A stretch of 64,000 nt of DNA from G963665185 sp963665185 (GTDB taxonomy: Bacteria > Desulfobacterota > Desulfovibrionia > Desulfovibrionales > Desulfovibrionaceae): assembly GCA_963665185.2 (NCBI GenBank), contig CAXXPO010000026.1, positions 1-64,000 of the forward strand, read 5' to 3'. The first letter of the stretch is position 1, and each line of letters begins with the position of its first letter. Positions 55,819 through 64,000 of the stretch are shown here, piece by piece. Below the pieces are notes generated by a model. The model was not told where the DNA came from. It did no database searches and saw nothing but the letters and a program-made list of their open reading frames with translations. Both the position numbers and the translations under genes were made by a program.

Positions 55819-58673
55819 ATGAATCTTCGTAAAACAGTACTTGCCGTTGTTATTTTGGGGTTCAGCCTGCTGACTCTCTCTCTTTTTTTTTATCGCTCGT
55901 GGCATCATCATGCACAAGTTCAGTTCTTTGAGGAGCTGGAGGTCATCCGCAATGTTAACCGGGCTGTGAACGGTTTAAATGATCGCAAGTCCCGCCTGAA
56001 CTCTTTGGCGGAGGATTGGGCTTGGTGGAATGGCATGTATGAATTCATGCAGCATCCCACAGCCGAGTTTGTCGCGTCGAACCTTTGTTCCATCCACGTT
56101 CAGCAGTGGCCAGTTGTACATGGTGGGAGCGTTTGCCGAAGATGGAACGCTTGTTGCCGGAAACATCTGGCATCAAAATACCCTTCTGGATATTCCTTCG
56201 AAGTTGTCCGAGCGAGTTATCCAGGTCTCACGAGAACTGACCACCACGGGGCCGGTAGATAGAACCGGTTTGCTTTTTGTGGATGAATTGCCGTTGCTTA
56301 TTTCTTATAAGCCCATTCTTACCAGTGAACTTAAAGGGCCGGTCAAAGGGACGTTGGTAATGGCAATGAACCTGCAATCCCTGTTGCCAAGTCTTGCTCG
56401 TGAAACCGAGCTTGATCTGCAGCTTTTACTTGTTTCTCCCAACAGGGAAGAACCGTATTCTTCGATACGAGAGCAGACAATTGAAACCATGGTTCCTCTT
56501 TTGGACATTGAAGATCAGCCCAGTCTGCAACTCCTGCTTACCATGCACCGTGGATTTTATCTGGCCGGACGTAATTCCGTGAGTTTAATACTCAAGGTCT
56601 TTTTTGCTTCGGCCTTCTTGCTGAGCGCATTGACGTTGCTGTTTCTGGACCGGCGCATATTGCGCCGAGTTGAGAATCTCAGCCGGCAGGTCACTCGTAT
56701 TGGGCGAAGGGATGGGCGGCGAGCGCGTGATACTATCAGGAAATGACGAATTGTCGGCCTTGGCTGGAGATATCAATGCCATGCTGGACCAATTGCAGGA
56801 CAATGAGCGATATCTTGTCCAGATTTTGGATTCATTGCAGGTTGGGATTGTCATTATAGATCCTGCGGACTGCTCGATACAAACCATGAATCCTCAGGCG
56901 ATACATATTCTTGGTTGTTCCTCGGTGGAAGATGCACTGGATGCCAGTCATCGTGATTTTTTTTGCCAGGGAGAGATCTGCATCAGTGCTTTGGATTGCC
57001 CACATCTTACGAGGCATGAAATCGACACCCCCTTGGGTGGGCGAAGTATCTTGCGAAACATTGCTCCGTTGATGCGTGGGGAAAAGCGTTTGCTTCTTGA
57101 AACCTTTGTGGACATTACAGAATTGGAACGGGCCCAGGCAGCTCTTGCCAGATCCGAGGAAACGTATCGGACGGTGTTTCTGAATACCGGTTCGGCCAAT
57201 CTTATTATATCTGATGCAAAGCAAATAGTAAGGGCCAACAGAGAATTTCTCAAACTTGTTCAGATCACATCGCAGGAGCAGGTCGTGGGCCGCCTGTGGA
57301 GTGATTTTTTTCATCCAGACGATATTCAACGCATGAGTGAATATCATGAGCAACGACGCCATGGCGGGATTTCCCCGCGAAGTTATGAAACCCGGCTTTT
57401 GAAGACCAATGGTGATGTCGTCCATGTGCTCATGACAGTGGCGATGCTGCCCGGGGAAAATCAATCAATTGCCTCGATTACGGATATCACCAGCCGCAAG
57501 GAAGCCGAACTGGAAATGCAACGGGCCAGAGATGCCGCGGAAAAAGCCAGCAGGGCCAAAAGCGAGTTCCTGGCCAACATGAGTCATGAAATACGCACAC
57601 CGCTCAATGGGGTGCTGGGAATGTTGCAGATACTCGAAGATACGCATTTGGACGACGAGCAGCAGGATTGTGTGCAAACCGCGCTTCTTTCCGGAAAAAG
57701 CCTGTTGACTGTCATCAATGACATCCTGGATTTCTCCAAGATTGAGGCTGGAAAAATAGAGTTTGCTTCTGCCGATTTTTCTTTGCATGCGCTTTTGAAA
57801 TCGGTGATGGGATTGTTTCAGGGGCCTGCAGCTGCCAAAGGGCTTATCCTGGAGCTTGTTATCGACGATTCGGTTCCAGATTTTGTTCTGGGGGATTCCG
57901 CTCGAGTGCGGCAGGTTTTGTTCAATGTTGTCGGCAATGCTGTGAAGTTTACAGATTACGGCAGCGTCAAGCTGTATGTGAATCGTTCCGAAGAACGCAG
58001 TCCGGACGGCAACCAAAACATGATCAGCTTTACAGTTGCGGATACCGGAATAGGCATTCCCAAGGCGGACCAGCACCGCATTTTCGAGTCGTTCACCCAG
58101 GCCGATGGCTCACATACCAGAAAACATCAGGGAACGGGATTGGGGTTGGCGATAGTCAAACGGCTGGTCGAACTCATGGGGGGGAGACTCTTCATGAGCA
58201 GTGTTTCCGGGAAGGGATCAATGTTCACTTTCAATCTTACATTGCCTCCCGGCAAAGCCATCCCTCTGGTTGAGAATGAATTCAGTCCGCGTCCCCAAAG
58301 ATCGTTGTATATACTTTTGGTAGAAGACAACGAAGTGAATGCCATGACTCTTGAAAAGGTGCTTCAACGGCTTGGCCATTCGTGCCATGTTGCAAGCAAT
58401 GGTCACGAGGCCTTGGAGTCTTTGCGGGAAGGAACTTTTGATCTGGTTTTTATGGACATCCAGATGCCCGAAATGGACGGTCTGGAAGCGACCCGCCGCA
58501 TCCGTTCTGGGGAAGCCGGAGAATGCAATATGGAGATTCCCATAATCGCTCTGACTGCCTTTGCCATGAAAGGAGATAGGGAGCGTATTCTTAAGTCCGG
58601 CTTGGACAGTTATCTGTCCAAACCTTTGAACATCAATGCCGTGGCTCGGGAAATTGCCAATGTTGCCCGCTAG
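55819..58673 (+). pseudogene. CHASE4-HAMP-PAS hybrid histidine kinase with two frameshifts
   Basis: The ATG at 55819 starts a signal anchor (VLAVVILGFSLLTLSLFFY) and a CHASE4 domain (LAEDWAWWNGMYEFM). Near 56,090 one extra base moves translation to a second frame that continues TFSSGQLYMVGAF, a second helix (LKVFFASAFLLSALTLLFL) and the HAMP start. Near 56,717 another extra base moves to a third frame: the HAMP end SGNDELSALAGDIN, PAS domains, H-box MSHEIRTPLNG, N-box VVGNAVKFT, DTGIGIP and a receiver with MDIQMPEMDG, to 58673. With both bases removed it would be one kinase of about 950 residues. It is probably non-functional as written. The last frame alone could start inside the HAMP region, but lacks a membrane anchor. 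Confidence 0.85.
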
Positions 58674-58854
58674 TATACGGATACCGTTTTCGCCAGATTT
58701 TTTCGGGGTGGGGAGAGCAAACCAATGTTTTATCTACTTCCCAGTATTATCGGTCCCATGCCTATCGAACGTGGATCTTCTAGGGGGGCGGATCGCTTTT
58801 GCGGCCTGAGTCTCCACCTGACAAAATTTAACTGTCTTTTAATGACAGGGCAAA

Positions 58855-58890
58855 GAAAAGCGCCCCTCCTGTAAATAGAAGGGGCGCTTT
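58855..58890 (-). terminator. intrinsic terminator after the small membrane protein gene
   Basis: On the minus strand AAAGCGCCCCT and AGGGGCGCTTT form an 11-base stem with an 11-base loop, followed by TTCTTTG. It lies 24 bases past the stop of the 53-residue gene. Confidence 0.85.
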
Positions 58891-58913
58891 GCATTGCAGC
58901 GGTAAACAACGGT

Positions 58914-59075
58914 CTAGTGATGGCCGTTTTTGCAGCTTTCGTTGATGCGGAAAAGTGCCATTCCCACAATCCAAGCCATGTAGACAAAAATCAGCGATAC
59001 GCCGACAGTGCCTGCCAGGGTGGAGTGCAGCATATTGTTGATCAGTTCGGAAAGCACTTCAAAAGTCCAGGCCAT
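58914..59075 (-). CDS. 53-residue single-helix membrane protein
   Basis: Small gene with GGAGG six bases before its ATG (complement of 59073-59075) and a terminator behind it. The translation begins MAWTFEVLSELINNML, has one hydrophobic helix (VGVSLIFVYMAWIVGMALF) and ends NESCKNGHH, with one Cys and two terminal His. I do not recognise a family. The isolated position with its own terminator suggests a separate short transcript. It may modulate a membrane complex or bind metal through the tail; this is speculation. Confidence 0.75.
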   Translation of the reverse strand: MAWTFEVLSELINNMLHSTLAGTVGVSLIFVYMAWIVGMALFRINESCKNGHH

Positions 59076-59233
59076 GGTTTCCTCCCTCGCAATATTGGTA
59101 ATGTCGTCGTGGAATATGTCTTGTTCGCCGTATTCTCTGAAAAAGTCAAGAGTTGTGGCTCATTTTTAGCCACCTGCCTGCTTTGGTGCATGCCTTCAAC
59201 AGTTGATGCGGCCGGGCAGGCAGGAACACTTCA

Positions 59234-60277
59234 TTATTCTTCAACACAAACGCCTGCAGTCGCACGCCGGTTCTGAGCCCGTCCAGCTTTTGATGTATTG
59301 GGAGATACCGGATCCTTGGGGCCGAACCATTGGATGGAAAGTTTTTCCGCACCCAGACCGGATTTCTGGATCAGATAGTCCCGGACGCTGGCGGCTCTGC
59401 GTTTGGAAAGACCCATGTTGTATTCCACCGGTCCAGTGGAGTCTGTATGGCCATTGATGAAGACTTCATGGATACTTGGGTGCATTTTTATGAAATCTGC
59501 AAAGCGTTCCAGTTCCGTTGTGAAGGCTGGTTTGATGGCCGATTTGTCGAAGTCAAATTTGACATCGATTTCAGCGCAGACCGTAGTCGGCTGGGCTGTT
59601 GCGGCAGGCGCCAGAGGGGCCGCAGGTCTTTCCTTTGGAGAGGACAGGGGGGGGGTATCGGGGGCAGGTGCTGCTTCTTGAATGAATGTGCTTTTTTGTT
59701 CAGCAGGCTGGATCAGGGAGGTGGAAGAAACAGCTATAGAAGTTTTCGGGCTGCCAAAAAAGTACGTCAGGCCGAAAGTCACCAGCATCTGGTTTGTGGG
59801 GCGTTGGTTGTCGGCCAGGATGTGCCGGATATCTCCGCGTACAGCCCAATCTTCTGTTAAAAAGTATTTGGCGCCTGCGCCATACGATAAAATGGCTGAT
59901 GAACGCTCATATTCGTTGGAGTCGAGAAAAATTCCGCCGCCACCTGCCGCTATGAAGGGGATGAATTTGTCCCAATACCTGATGTTATAAAGCACTTCGG
60001 CGCGGAGCAGATGTCCATTGGCATCGGTACCTTCCATGGTGGATCGGGGGCGCATGAATCCATAGCTTCCTTCAATGGTCCAGTTGTCTTCAAGCGTGTA
60101 TCCCAGGGCGGCGCCGCCAATTCCTGTGTCGCTGTAGTATTCGTCGTTTTCAAATCCATAGTATCCCGCAAACGGAGTTATGGAGTATTTGTCCATGCTT
60201 AAGGCAGGTGTCGCTGCAAACGTGAGAAAAATTAAAGCGAGCAGCAGCCAGCAAGAGTTTCTTTTGAAACTGATCAT
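59234..60277 (-). CDS. OmpA-family outer membrane protein
   Basis: Protein of 347 residues from the ATG at 60277, with AAGAGGG upstream. A signal peptide ends near ATPALS. Then comes an eight-stranded beta-barrel domain (ITPFAGYYGFENDEYY ... LVTFGLTYFFG), a Pro/Ala-rich linker and a C-terminal OmpA domain with FDFDKSAIKP, FINGHTDSTG and LSKRRAASVRDYL that binds peptidoglycan. It anchors the outer membrane to the cell wall. The linker is longer than in enteric OmpA. It ends with CVEE. Confidence 0.93.
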   Translation of the reverse strand: MISFKRNSCWLLLALIFLTFAATPALSMDKYSITPFAGYYGFENDEYYSDTGIGGAALGYTLEDNWTIEGSYGFMRPRSTMEGTDANGHLLRAEVLYNIRYWDKFIPFIAAGGGGIFLDSNEYERSSAILSYGAGAKYFLTEDWAVRGDIRHILADNQRPTNQMLVTFGLTYFFGSPKTSIAVSSTSLIQPAEQKSTFIQEAAPAPDTPPLSSPKERPAAPLAPAATAQPTTVCAEIDVKFDFDKSAIKPAFTTELERFADFIKMHPSIHEVFINGHTDSTGPVEYNMGLSKRRAASVRDYLIQKSGLGAEKLSIQWFGPKDPVSPNTSKAGRAQNRRATAGVCVEE

Positions 60278-60486
60278 GGTGGGCCCTCTTGGTTGATGTC
60301 TGCATAGAAGAACACTCTGATTGCAAAAAACAAAATAACCGGATTGCCTGAAAATGAAAAGCCTGGCCGTATTACCGGATTTTTCAAAGAATAGTCTTTT
60401 TGGCAGACAATTTGCAAGGCATTTGGTGAATACTCCCGCTGGGAACATTCTGCCGGTTTTTTTGTGAACTGCTCATGGGAGGAACA

Positions 60487-60948
60487 ATGACATTTTTACG
60501 GCTTTTTCCTGAAAAGGAACGCCCCAAGTCGGGGGCAGACAGAGCGGAATATATCCAGAATCTCAAAGCCACGGTGGCTGAACGATCGAAGAGGGCGGAA
60601 AGGCGTGCTTTTCGGGTTCGCGTTCCGGAAATGACGGTATGGGTCAAGGAACTTGGCGGAAAAGAATTTCCCATCCGCGACCTGAGTGTGCTTGGAATTG
60701 GCTTTGTTCATGGAGGAACAAAATTTGAGCCGGGGATGACGTTGACGCTTTCTATGCATGAGGAGGGCAAACCATTGCTTCTCGGTGTTGTCGCGCGGGT
60801 CGTCAGGTGCGACGCTGATGTTTCCGGGTGTGAATTTGTCGGACTCGAGGGATTTCAGGAAAATTTTTTATCAAAAATTGTTCTGGAAAAGCAGAAACGT
60901 CAGGTTCATAGTGTGCGCAAGAATGCTATCAAGCGTGCCGTCATGTAA
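60487..60948 (+). CDS. PilZ domain protein
   Basis: Protein of 153 residues; GGGAGG just before the ATG at 60487 supports this start over an ATG at 60475. A basic N-terminal stretch leads into the PilZ fold: RRAFRVRVPEM supplies the Arg-containing motif and RDLSVLGIGF the DxSxxG motif for cyclic di-GMP. The match is somewhat degenerate but both signature parts are present. It is probably an effector of the second messenger broken down by the HD-GYP proteins elsewhere in the window. A terminator follows. Confidence 0.8.
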   Translation: MTFLRLFPEKERPKSGADRAEYIQNLKATVAERSKRAERRAFRVRVPEMTVWVKELGGKEFPIRDLSVLGIGFVHGGTKFEPGMTLTLSMHEEGKPLLLGVVARVVRCDADVSGCEFVGLEGFQENFLSKIVLEKQKRQVHSVRKNAIKRAVM

Positions 60949-60980
60949 CGTTGTTTCTATTTTTGGTTCAAGTGTTGTAG

Positions 60981-61015
60981 AAAAAGCCGACCTCATTTTG
61001 TGAGGAAGGCTTTTT
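60981..61015 (+). terminator. intrinsic terminator after the PilZ gene
   Basis: AAAAAGCC and GGCTTTTT flank an inner stem CCTCA/TGAGG with a short loop. It stands about 33 bases after the PilZ stop and may also serve the opposite strand. Confidence 0.8.
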
Positions 61016-61188
61016 GCATTTAAAAGTGGCTGCAGCTTGCTTTAGTGATGTTTTCTGTTTGTGTTGTTGTTTCAAGGCATCATTGCCGTAGTGGTCTATT
61101 TGCGGAAAGAATATTTTTTATTGTATTATTTATATCGCGTTGTGGCGTTGGTTTGCTGCAACTACAACGCTGCATATTGGATACGGTA

Positions 61189-64000
61189 TCAGCTTGTGGG
61201 TGTCATTTCGTTTGGCTCGGGTGTTTTTGTCGGGATTTTTTCCATTTTGATGAAGAACATCAATAAGTTGGGTATGATAAAGACCGTGAAGACGGTGGAG
61301 AGAGCCAGCCCACCAAGTACGACTGCACCAAGGCCGCGGTAAAGCTCCGATCCAGGGCCGGGGGCGACAGCCAGCGGCAGCATGCCGAAGATTGAGGTTG
61401 TGGCCGACATGTAGATGGGACGCAATCGGGTGCGGACGCTTTCCATGACGGCTTCCCGATGTTGCATGCCGTGTTCACGGATGTTGTTCAGGGCCTGGTG
61501 GACAATGAGGATGGCATTGTTGACCACCACGCCGATCAGAATGATGAATCCCAACATGGTCACGATGTCCATGGGCTGGGGAGCGATGAACCAGTTTTCC
61601 ATTTTCAGCCCCAGAAAGCCGCCTGCCGCTGCAAGGGGAACCGTGAACAGGATGATGAAGGGATAGATGAAGTTGCCGAAAAGGGCACTCATCAGGAGGT
61701 AGGTAATGGCCAAGGCCAGGAGAAAGTTCCACTGCATGGCATCCCGGGTTTCCGTCAATTTGTCCGCTTGGCCGCTCATGCCCACTTTTAATCCCTTTGT
61801 CAGGCCTTTTTCGGCAACGGAAGGGATTACATGATTTTGGATGATTTCCATTGCTTCTTCAAGAGGCACATCCAATGGTGGCGTCACCTGGAGGGATACG
61901 GTCCGGTTGCGTTCCAGGTGACGTATTTGCGAGATGCCAAACGTTCGTTGCACATCTGCCAGGGAAGAAACAGGAACAACCGAACCGACGGGGGTGGCTA
62001 CTAGCGATTCGTGCAGCTCCTCCGGAGTGGAGATGCTGTTCAAGGAGGCCTTCAACACCAAGTCGATTGTTTTGTCCCCTTCACGCTTGAAGTCGGCGAC
62101 TTTACGGCCATCCATGATGACGTCCAGGGCCACCCCCAGGTCGTTGGCGCTCATGCCCACGGATTTGAGGCGGTCACGCCGGGGCAGGAAATTGACTTCC
62201 GGAAAAAGCAACTCCAGAGAGGGGACGGGACGTATCTGGGCACCGGGGATGGCTTGCCGGATGCTGCCGAACATGGTTCCTGCCGCCGCAATGATGCGCT
62301 TGATGTCTGGGCCGCTGACATCCACCGAGATGGTGCGGCCCTTGCCTATACTTTGCTGGAAGATGGAAGCCTGCATGGATACGCCGAACATGCCGGGTAT
62401 GGAATTCATAACCCGGCTGAACTCTGGGATGAGAGTTCTGGCTTGGTCTTCAATGGTACAGATGGCCCCAACTATATTGAAGGATCCCACTCCGACATAG
62501 AACATGTCCTGGATGCCGGGAGGGGAGGTTCTGCCCATCATGGGCTTGGTTTCCGCGAAGATGTAGTCGCCAATGGCTGTCCTTTCCTTAAAGGACAGGC
62601 CGGGAGGCGGAATGAGGATGTTCAGGATAAGGTTCCGATTGCCCTGCGGCAGGTATTCCATTTTGGGAAAAAAGGCGAATGTAATGAATGCGGCCAGACT
62701 GGTGAGCAGGACAACCGTGGCAATGCGGGATACCCAGTTGCGCAAAGTCAAGGATATCAGTGCCATGAACCCGCGTGAGAATATACTGCCGATGCCGTTG
62801 ATAAGGGACACGCGCGCATTGTCTTTTTTACGTCCTTTTTTGAACAGCTTGCTGGCCAACATGGGGATAACGGAAACGGAAACGAACAGGCTGATGGAAA
62901 TGGCACAGGTTACGGCAATGGCAATGTCCTTGAACAACTGTCCGGCTTCCTCCTTTATGAAGACGACGGGCAGGAACACCGCCACGGTCGTCAGGGTGGA
63001 TGCCAGAACCGCCCCCCAGACCTCGTTCGTTCCGTCGTAGGCAGCCTGAATGCCGGTTTTACCCATGGCGCGGTGGCGGTCTATATTTTCCAGAACAACA
63101 ATGGCGTTGTCCACAAGCATACCCACTGCAAATGAAATGCCTGCCATGCTGACGACATTGAGCGTGCGGCCCATCATGTCGAGGAAGATGAAACAGCCGA
63201 TGATGCTGATGGGAATGGACGCGGCCACGATAAGCGTGGACCGGATGCTCTGCAAAAAGAAAAGCAGTACGATGACGGCTAACATGCCGCCGATGATGAT
63301 GTTTTGTTTGACCAGGTCGATTGATCCGTTGATGTATGAGCGTTCATCGTAGGCCCAGTCGAAGACCAACCCCTGATCCTTGAGCATGCCGAGGTTGAGC
63401 TGGGTGACGACCTCTTCCACGGCCGCCGTTACTTCCAACACATTGGCGCCCGGTTCGGGCTTTATGCCAATGGGAAGGCCGGCTTTGCCATTGTGCATGA
63501 CTGCGGCGGTGGGTGTTTCAAATCCATAGGCAACTTCAGCCACATCGCTGATCTTGATTCGTTTCTGACCGGTGGAGCGGATGATTATTTCCTCAATTTC
63601 CTCCGGTGATTCAAACTGTCCTGTGGTGCGGATGCGGTAGTCCCTGCGGTCGACCCCCTGTATCCCGGCGGATATGTTTTGATTCTCATTTTTGAGGACC
63701 TCGATCAGGTTCGCAATCGTCAGATTGTGGGCGGCCAGGCGCTGGGGGTCGATAGTGATCTGCATCTCCGAGTCCTCGCCTCCACCGATGAACAAGTCGG
63801 CAACGCCGTCCACACGTTCCAGGTGCTGTCGGACCTCGTCTTCAAAATAGGTACGGTAAGTTCTTACCGAACGTCTGTTTTCAGGCAGGGATTTGAGAAT
63901 GATCCAGACAATAGGGTTGGTGTTGGCGCCTGTCGCCGATATGACGGGCTTCTCCGTGTTCTCTGGATATTTGGGAACCTCATTGAGCTTGTTGGAAACG
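61189..64000 (-). CDS. RND-family efflux transporter (AcrB-like), partial at window edge
   Basis: The frame is open from the window end at 64000 to a stop at 61189, about 936 residues, with the 5' end missing. It matches the AcrB/HAE group of RND pumps: GMLVDNAIVVLENIDRH in the fourth helix region with the paired Asp/Asn, GFIILIGVVVNNAILIVHQAL near the C terminus, and large periplasmic loops between. These inner-membrane proton antiporters export drugs, metals or organic compounds with a periplasmic adaptor and an outer-membrane channel. The substrate class is unclear; the adaptor gene probably lies beyond 64 kb on the same strand. Confidence 0.93.
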   Translation of the reverse strand, partial: VSNKLNEVPKYPENTEKPVISATGANTNPIVWIILKSLPENRRSVRTYRTYFEDEVRQHLERVDGVADLFIGGGEDSEMQITIDPQRLAAHNLTIANLIEVLKNENQNISAGIQGVDRRDYRIRTTGQFESPEEIEEIIIRSTGQKRIKISDVAEVAYGFETPTAAVMHNGKAGLPIGIKPEPGANVLEVTAAVEEVVTQLNLGMLKDQGLVFDWAYDERSYINGSIDLVKQNIIIGGMLAVIVLLFFLQSIRSTLIVAASIPISIIGCFIFLDMMGRTLNVVSMAGISFAVGMLVDNAIVVLENIDRHRAMGKTGIQAAYDGTNEVWGAVLASTLTTVAVFLPVVFIKEEAGQLFKDIAIAVTCAISISLFVSVSVIPMLASKLFKKGRKKDNARVSLINGIGSIFSRGFMALISLTLRNWVSRIATVVLLTSLAAFITFAFFPKMEYLPQGNRNLILNILIPPPGLSFKERTAIGDYIFAETKPMMGRTSPPGIQDMFYVGVGSFNIVGAICTIEDQARTLIPEFSRVMNSIPGMFGVSMQASIFQQSIGKGRTISVDVSGPDIKRIIAAAGTMFGSIRQAIPGAQIRPVPSLELLFPEVNFLPRRDRLKSVGMSANDLGVALDVIMDGRKVADFKREGDKTIDLVLKASLNSISTPEELHESLVATPVGSVVPVSSLADVQRTFGISQIRHLERNRTVSLQVTPPLDVPLEEAMEIIQNHVIPSVAEKGLTKGLKVGMSGQADKLTETRDAMQWNFLLALAITYLLMSALFGNFIYPFIILFTVPLAAAGGFLGLKMENWFIAPQPMDIVTMLGFIILIGVVVNNAILIVHQALNNIREHGMQHREAVMESVRTRLRPIYMSATTSIFGMLPLAVAPGPGSELYRGLGAVVLGGLALSTVFTVFIIPNLLMFFIKMEKIPTKTPEPNEMTPTS

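Noticed and set aside
58730..58987. Minus-strand frame of 85 codons
   Set aside because: It overlaps the better supported 53-residue gene and its terminator in another frame and has no ribosome site.

Overview
The window looks like chromosomal DNA of a sulfate-reducing deltaproteobacterium of the Desulfovibrionaceae (Desulfovibrio sensu lato), probably marine or salt-exposed. The reasons are a periplasmic [NiFe] hydrogenase operon with a Tat-dependent small subunit, a large FAD/Fe-S lactate-dehydrogenase-like protein, many multidomain sensor kinases and HD-GYP proteins, an FmdE protein linked to a metal-type ABC importer, a glycine betaine importer and an NhaB-type antiporter. This placement rests on gene content only; no rRNA or tRNA gene was found.

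Layout. 0.2-5 kb: a three-gene signalling cassette (Cache kinase, receiver-ATPase, receiver-HD-GYP). 5.2-15.1 kb: a surface-polysaccharide locus with three nucleotide-sugar epimerases/decarboxylases, a Wzx-type flippase, a methyltransferase, two glycosyltransferases and an asparagine-synthetase-like amidotransferase. It is followed by a double winged-helix protein and an alkaline-phosphatase-fold phosphodiesterase. 17-23 kb: UvrD-like helicase, thiL, trmO, an HD-GYP protein and a glycosyltransferase fused to a nucleotide-binding-like tail. 23-29 kb (minus): a hybrid sensor kinase, then the betaine operon proVWX. 29.7-34.8 kb (minus): FAD/Fe-S oxidoreductase, ruvX, mltG. 35-37 kb: a ParB-like protein overlapping a spore-photoproduct-lyase-like radical SAM gene. 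37-41.8 kb: nhaB, bipA, cyclophilin. 42-45.7 kb: a FecBCD-type importer plus FmdE. 46-51.7 kb: an M23 peptidase and the hydrogenase operon (hynB, hynA, protease, hypC). 52-54 kb: nested mobile elements. 54-58.7 kb: an SDR-DUF2867 gene and a CHASE4 hybrid kinase, both frameshifted. 58.9-64 kb: a tiny membrane protein, an OmpA protein, a PilZ protein and an RND efflux pump cut by the window end.

The most informative observations: (1) a 1200-bp IS3-family (IS407-like) element with a 4-bp ACTT target duplication sits inside a decayed IS1380-family transposase, and removing it in silico rejoins the relic's reading frame; (2) the hydrogenase maturation protease, the SDR-DUF2867 gene and the CHASE4 kinase together carry four single-base frameshifts within about 6 kb, which means either local decay or poor local sequence quality; (3) a ParB-like/SPL-like gene pair in an organism not expected to sporulate; (4) FmdE coupled to a metal-type ABC importer; (5) a strong terminator between the hydrogenase structural and maturation genes, and repeated TGTGTTA half-sites upstream of the operon; (6) a 53-residue membrane protein with its own ribosome site and terminator.
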